This document shows positions 6,156 through 9,304 of a stretch of 9,304 bases of DNA, one piece after another. The DNA is taken from positions 3,155 to 12,458 of the forward strand of contig JAJYVN010000057.1 in assembly GCA_021791995.1 (NCBI GenBank), given 5' to 3'. Under the pieces are notes generated by a model, which saw nothing but the letters and a program-made list of their open reading frames with translations, was not told the origin of the DNA and made no database searches. This stretch comes from Bacillota bacterium. Lineage in GTDB: Bacteria > Bacillota > Sulfobacillia > RBS10-35 > JAJYVN01. Numbering within the stretch: position 1 is the stretch's first letter; each line of letters starts with the position of its first letter. The position numbers and the translations under genes are program-made.

Positions 6156-6923
6156 ATGGTTGTGTTTTCCGCGTGCATTGAAATGCTCTTTACCGACGTC
6201 CCCCTGGTGGAGCGTGTGGCGCGCGCCGCGGGCACCGGAGTGCAGGGCGTGGAGTTCTGGGGCGTGCAGGGCAAGGACGTCTCAGGGCTTTGCCAGGCAG
6301 CGCAGAAGTACCACCTGCGGGTCACCGCGTTTGCCTGTGGGGTGCCGCTGACCGATCCGAGTAAGGCGGATCGGGTGGACGAGGATCTGGCGCAGGCGAT
6401 TGCACTCGCAAAGCGGTATGGGATTGGGGCCATCACGGTGACCACCGGGAATCGGATGCCCCATCTGGATCAGGAAACCCAGGAGGCATCGGTGATCCGT
6501 GGTCTCCGTGCTGCCCGGGAAGAGGCGGAGCGGGCTATGGTCTCGTTAAACGTTGAGCTTCTGAATACCAAGGTCGATCATGCCGGATACTTTCTGGACC
6601 ACATGGCTCCCGCTGTGCGGATCGTCACCGCGGTGGGGTCGCCAGCGGTGCGCATCCTCTACGACATCTATCATGCGCAGATCATGGAAGGGAACCTGAT
6701 CGACACCATTCGGCAGCACCGTGATCAGATTGGGTACTATCATGTGGCGGACGTCCCAGGCCGCCACGAGCCCGGCACCGGCGAGATCCATTACGCCCGT
6801 GTGATGCAGGCGATTGCTGAGGGTGGCCGCGATACCGTGGTCGGCCTTGAATTTCGACCGCAAGGCGGAGCGGAAGCGTCGGGCGATGCCGTGCGCAAGG
6901 CCCTTGCGATTCTGCGGGGCTAA
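6156..6923 (+). CDS. Hydroxypyruvate-isomerase-like TIM-barrel sugar isomerase/epimerase
   Basis: This belongs to the AP-endonuclease-2-like TIM-barrel family, which includes hydroxypyruvate isomerase (Hyi), 2-oxo-tetronate isomerase (OtnI) and ketose 3-epimerases. These interconvert small aldoses and ketoses through a divalent-metal enediol mechanism. The 255 residues are of family length. Visible markers are FSACIEMLF at the N-terminus, VELLNTKVDHAGYF with Glu134, LYDIYHAQIMEGNL with Asp170, YHVADVPGRHEPGTGEIHY with His196, and VGLEF with Glu232. Glu134, Asp170, His196 and Glu232 fit the metal-binding set of the fold. The HVADVPGRHEPGTGEI segment is a particular mark of the Hyi branch. The start is uncertain (ATG 6156 preferred; TTG 6135 possible). 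It lies 17 bp after the SDR gene and is probably in the same transcript. The true substrate may be a larger keto-acid from the same cassette and not hydroxypyruvate. Confidence 0.85.
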   Translation: MVVFSACIEMLFTDVPLVERVARAAGTGVQGVEFWGVQGKDVSGLCQAAQKYHLRVTAFACGVPLTDPSKADRVDEDLAQAIALAKRYGIGAITVTTGNRMPHLDQETQEASVIRGLRAAREEAERAMVSLNVELLNTKVDHAGYFLDHMAPAVRIVTAVGSPAVRILYDIYHAQIMEGNLIDTIRQHRDQIGYYHVADVPGRHEPGTGEIHYARVMQAIAEGGRDTVVGLEFRPQGGAEASGDAVRKALAILRG

Positions 6924-6931
6924 TCGGTCAT

Positions 6932-6950
6932 GCCCATGCGTTGCATTGGC
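6932..6950 (+). repeat. Imperfect inverted repeat overlapping the -35 element
   Basis: GCCCATGC (6932-6939) and GCATTGGC (6943-6950) are inverted copies around a 3-base centre (GTT), with one C/T mismatch in the 8-bp arms. The right arm contains the putative -35 hexamer. The position suits an operator. As RNA it would be a hairpin just after the isomerase stop, but no run of T follows, so terminator function is doubtful. Confidence 0.4.
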
Positions 6951-6968
6951 GCGTTTGCCCGATACAAT
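6941..6968 (+). promoter_or_regulatory. Putative sigma-A-type promoter for the HAD phosphatase gene and topA
   Basis: TTGCAT (6941-6946) is followed, after 16 bases, by TACAAT (6963-6968). Four of six bases match TTGACA and five of six match TATAAT, in AT-richer sequence than its surroundings and in the only intergenic gap before the phosphatase gene. Transcription would begin near 6975 and leave a leader of about 40 bases. This also argues against ATG 6967 as the phosphatase start, because it lies within the -10 element. Confidence 0.55.
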
Positions 6969-7017
6969 GGGGCGTGCTACGGAGAACGGTCCGGAATGGA
7001 GTGGAAGGCGCGTGGAG

Positions 7018-7848
7018 GTGCGACTGATCGCAGTCGACCTCGATGGAACGGTGCTCCGCGCGAACGGAGCGATCAGTCGACGGACGCGGCGAGCGCTCGC
7101 TGCGGCGCGTCGGCGCGGGATCGTCGTGTCAGTTGCGACCGGTCGTTCCCCTGCCGGAGCGCAACTGTATGAACGGTTACTCGGTGCCAACGGCCCGCTG
7201 ATTTGCTTGGATGGTGCCTTGGTGTTTGCGGGCGGTGCGGTGCTGCTCGACCGCCCCATGGATCCATCGAGCGTGCGGGAGGTGGCGCGGATCACTGAGC
7301 AGCTCGGCGGTGGGTGGGTTGCCCTGACCAAGCGCGGCAGGGTCCACGGTGGGCCCTCGCGGCGCCCGCCGCAGGCTCGCTTTGGACGCGTGCTGCGGCA
7401 ACCTCTCACGTCTTACCGTTTCTGGCGGAGCATTCGTTTGGAGGATGCGCGCTGGGGCGGGGACATTTCGGGAGAAGCAGTGCACAAGCTTCTCCTCTGG
7501 ACGCCGCCCGGGCCGGCGCGGCAGAACCTGGACCAGGCGTTGCGCGCGATGCCGCTCCATGTGCCATCCTCCCCCGGCAGCACGGTGGAAGTGGTTGCTC
7601 CCGGCGTCTCCAAGGGCGTGGCACTCGCCTTGGTAGCGGAGCACCTGCATATACCGCGGGAGCAGATTGTGGCGTTTGGTGACGGGCGGAATGATGCCGA
7701 AATGCTTTCCTATGCCGGTCGGGGAGTGGCGATGGGCGGCGCGGCGCCGGAGGCATTGGCTGCGGCGGACGCGTCCACCGATGGCGTGCAACACGACGGA
7801 TTGGCGCGGGAAGTGTACCGGTTATTGGGGGTTCGTCACCGACCGTAG
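7018..7848 (+). CDS. Cof-type HAD-superfamily phosphatase
   Basis: Cof-type enzymes are cytoplasmic Mg-dependent phosphatases of the haloacid dehalogenase superfamily (class IIB cap), often acting on sugar phosphates or cofactor precursors. All four HAD motifs are present. Motif I is AVDLDGT with Asp7 as nucleophile and Asp9 as acid/base, motif II is SVATGRS, motif III is Lys199 in GVSKGVAL, and motif IV is GDGRNDAEM with Asp222 and Asp226. The 276 residues match the usual 260-290. I chose GTG 7018 because GGAAGG at 7003-7008 is nine bases upstream and M-R-L-I-A-V-D-L-D-G-T fits the family start. GTG 7012 is two codons longer and possible. A promoter lies just upstream, so it is probably expressed apart from the isomerase cassette and together with topA, whose start is 16 bp away. 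The substrate is not predictable. Confidence 0.9.
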   Translation: MRLIAVDLDGTVLRANGAISRRTRRALAAARRRGIVVSVATGRSPAGAQLYERLLGANGPLICLDGALVFAGGAVLLDRPMDPSSVREVARITEQLGGGWVALTKRGRVHGGPSRRPPQARFGRVLRQPLTSYRFWRSIRLEDARWGGDISGEAVHKLLLWTPPGPARQNLDQALRAMPLHVPSSPGSTVEVVAPGVSKGVALALVAEHLHIPREQIVAFGDGRNDAEMLSYAGRGVAMGGAAPEALAAADASTDGVQHDGLAREVYRLLGVRHRP

Positions 7849-7864
7849 GCAGTGAAACGGTGGG

Positions 7865-9304
7865 ATGGAGTTGGCCAAATCTCTGGTGATCGTGGAGTCG
7901 CCCGCAAAGGCTCGGACGATCGAGAAATTCCTCGGACGAGGGTATCAGGTAACAGCCTCGATGGGGCACGTGCGGGATCTGCCGAAGAGTCAACTTGGTA
8001 TCGACATTGAGCATGACTTTACGCCCAAGTATATTACGGTCCGGGGCAAGGGCAATATTGTCTCAAGCCTCCGAGAGCAGGTCCGGAAGGCGGATCGCGT
8101 CCTGCTTGCCACCGACCCAGACCGCGAGGGAGAGGCCATTTCCTGGCATCTCTCCACTCTCTTGCGCCTGGGAAGCGATCGGCCCTTGCGGATCACGTTC
8201 CATGAAATCACTCAAGACGCGGTGAAGAATGCCCTCAAAAACCCCCGACCGATCGACCACCAGTTGGTCGATGCGCAGCAGGCGCGCCGGGTGCTCGACC
8301 GCTTGGTGGGCTACCAGCTCAGTCCCTTGCTCTGGCGAAAGGTACGCGGGGGGCTATCCGCAGGGCGGGTCCAATCGGTCGCGGTGCGCCTGATTGTCGA
8401 TCGTGAGGCCGAGATTCAGTCGTTTGTGCCCGAGGAATATTGGACGATCACGGCCGCGTTAAGCCTCGATGGACAATCGTTTTCCGCCCGCTATTGGGGA
8501 CAGGCGGGCAAGCGGGTGGAACTGCACAATGCCGCCGAGGTCAAAGAGGTTCGGCGTGCGCTCGGCTGGTCTCGAACTGGACCACGCAAGACCCTGCTTG
8601 TCAAGAGCGTGCGCCGGCAGGAGCGGAAGCGAAATCCCGCGGCCCCCTTTACGACGGCGACGCTGCAGCAGGAGGCGGCCCGAAAGCTCGGTTTCACGGC
8701 GCGCCGCACCATGCGTGTGGCGCAGGAGTTGTATGAAGGCTTGTCGGTGGGCGGTGAGCATTTGGGGCTCATCACCTATATGCGCACCGATTCGACGCGC
8801 GTTGCCCAACAGGCCATCGACGAGGCAGAGTCCTATGTGCGGCAGCGCTGGGGCCCGCCATACTCCACCCGCCGGGCTGGTTCCGCTCGTGCGGGGGCAC
8901 AGGACGCGCATGAGGCCGTGCGACCAACCTCGGTGGTGCGAACGCCAGACGCACTGCGTCAGGACCTTGGTCGCGACCAGCTCCGGCTCTATCGGTTGAT
9001 CTGGGAGCGTTTCGTGGCGAGTCAAATGGCTCCGGCGGTGCTCGACACGGTGCGCGTCGACCTGGTGGGGTCAGCGGAGCATACCTTTCGGGCCACGGGG
9101 TCGACCGTGAAGTTTCCGGGGTTCATGGTGTTGTATGTGGAGGGGCGGGACGAGACAGGGGACCAGGAGCGCCGGTCGACCGAAGAGGACGGGGAGGATC
9201 AGGAGCAGGGGAACCCCCTTCCGGTGCTCGAAGAGGGTGACGCACCAGAACTCCGATCGCTCGACGCTGCGCAGCACTTCACAGAACCGCCTCCGCGCTA
9301 CACC
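7865..9304 (+). CDS. topA: DNA topoisomerase I (type IA), N-terminal 480 residues (runs off window end)
   Basis: TopA relaxes negatively supercoiled DNA by passing strands through a transient break held by a 5'-phosphotyrosine link. The frame is open from 7865 to the last base, so the C-terminus and any zinc-finger repeats are outside the window. The TOPRIM domain starts LVIVESPAKARTIEKFLG with Glu11 and has the metal triad in DPDREGE (Asp84, Asp86, Glu88). The active-site Tyr305 sits in ITYMRTDSTR. DAHEAVRPTS and, at the very end, HFTEPPPRYT are also family marks. An acidic Glu/Asp/Gln linker at about residues 425-460 is common in Bacillota TopA. The start is ambiguous: ATG 7865 directly abuts GGTGGG (7859-7864), whereas TTG 7871 would sit six bases after it and give the common M-A-K-S-L-V-I-V-E-S-P start. 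Either way the protein differs by only two residues. Confidence 0.96.
   Translation, partial: MELAKSLVIVESPAKARTIEKFLGRGYQVTASMGHVRDLPKSQLGIDIEHDFTPKYITVRGKGNIVSSLREQVRKADRVLLATDPDREGEAISWHLSTLLRLGSDRPLRITFHEITQDAVKNALKNPRPIDHQLVDAQQARRVLDRLVGYQLSPLLWRKVRGGLSAGRVQSVAVRLIVDREAEIQSFVPEEYWTITAALSLDGQSFSARYWGQAGKRVELHNAAEVKEVRRALGWSRTGPRKTLLVKSVRRQERKRNPAAPFTTATLQQEAARKLGFTARRTMRVAQELYEGLSVGGEHLGLITYMRTDSTRVAQQAIDEAESYVRQRWGPPYSTRRAGSARAGAQDAHEAVRPTSVVRTPDALRQDLGRDQLRLYRLIWERFVASQMAPAVLDTVRVDLVGSAEHTFRATGSTVKFPGFMVLYVEGRDETGDQERRSTEEDGEDQEQGNPLPVLEEGDAPELRSLDAAQHFTEPPPRYT

Noticed and set aside
6924..6960. Intrinsic terminator after the isomerase gene
   Set aside because: The palindrome at 6932-6950 is short and mismatched and is followed by GCGTTTGCCC, not a T-run. 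It fits a promoter-linked element better.
9136..9240. Glu/Asp/Gln-rich segment in TopA as a possible insertion
   Set aside because: Acidic linkers at this place, just before the L-x-EGD and PPPRYTE region, are common in Bacillota TopA, so it is not evidence of insertion.

Overview
The window is a GC-rich stretch of a bacterial chromosome with every recognisable gene on the + strand. It opens with a classic translation/RNA-maturation block in the order rimM (3' end only) - trmD - rplS - rbgA/ylqF - rnhB, and closes with the 5' two-thirds or so of topA. The order rimM-trmD-rplS-ylqF-rnhB followed by topA, and the presence of the circularly permuted GTPase RbgA/YlqF, are typical of Bacillota (Firmicutes). 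A high-GC member of that phylum is the best inference, but no genus can be named from the sequence alone.

Layout: (1) 1-2903, a tightly packed housekeeping operon with spacings from a 20-bp overlap to a 40-bp gap. (2) 2909-3061, a 50-residue acidic, proline-rich small protein just after rnhB. (3) 3144-3980, an exported or membrane-anchored YkuD-type L,D-transpeptidase with a C-terminal peptidoglycan-binding domain. (4) 3981-4111, a purine-rich leader with an 11-bp tandem repeat and a small hairpin. (5) 4112-6923, a compact metabolic cassette of three genes: a LarA-like (Lar_N/DUF2088) protein that probably uses the nickel-pincer nucleotide cofactor, an SDR oxidoreductase resembling fructuronate reductase/D-mannonate oxidoreductases, and a hydroxypyruvate-isomerase-like TIM-barrel protein. 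(6) A good sigma-A-type promoter (TTGCAT-N16-TACAAT) overlapped by an imperfect palindrome. (7) 7018-7848, a Cof-type HAD phosphatase, followed at once by topA.

The cassette at 4112-6923 is the most interesting part. Its first two genes overlap by 4 bp (ATGA) and the third starts 17 bp after the second stops, so the three are probably co-expressed. A hydroxyacid isomerase/epimerase, an NAD(P)-dependent hydroxyacid/ketoacid oxidoreductase and an aldose-ketose-type isomerase together suggest an undescribed short route for interconverting a sugar acid. It sits in what is otherwise a conserved housekeeping neighbourhood and brings no transporter, kinase, aldolase or regulator. Its substrate cannot be read from the sequence.

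Smaller oddities are in the housekeeping genes: TrmD has Glu where the catalytic Asp of its relatives lies, RNase HII has GCG instead of the usual GRG motif, and RbgA lacks its N-terminal WFPGHM signature and has SKSD instead of NKxD. No tRNA, rRNA, CRISPR array, insertion sequence or convincing intrinsic terminator was seen, and there is no gene-free stretch longer than about 135 bp.
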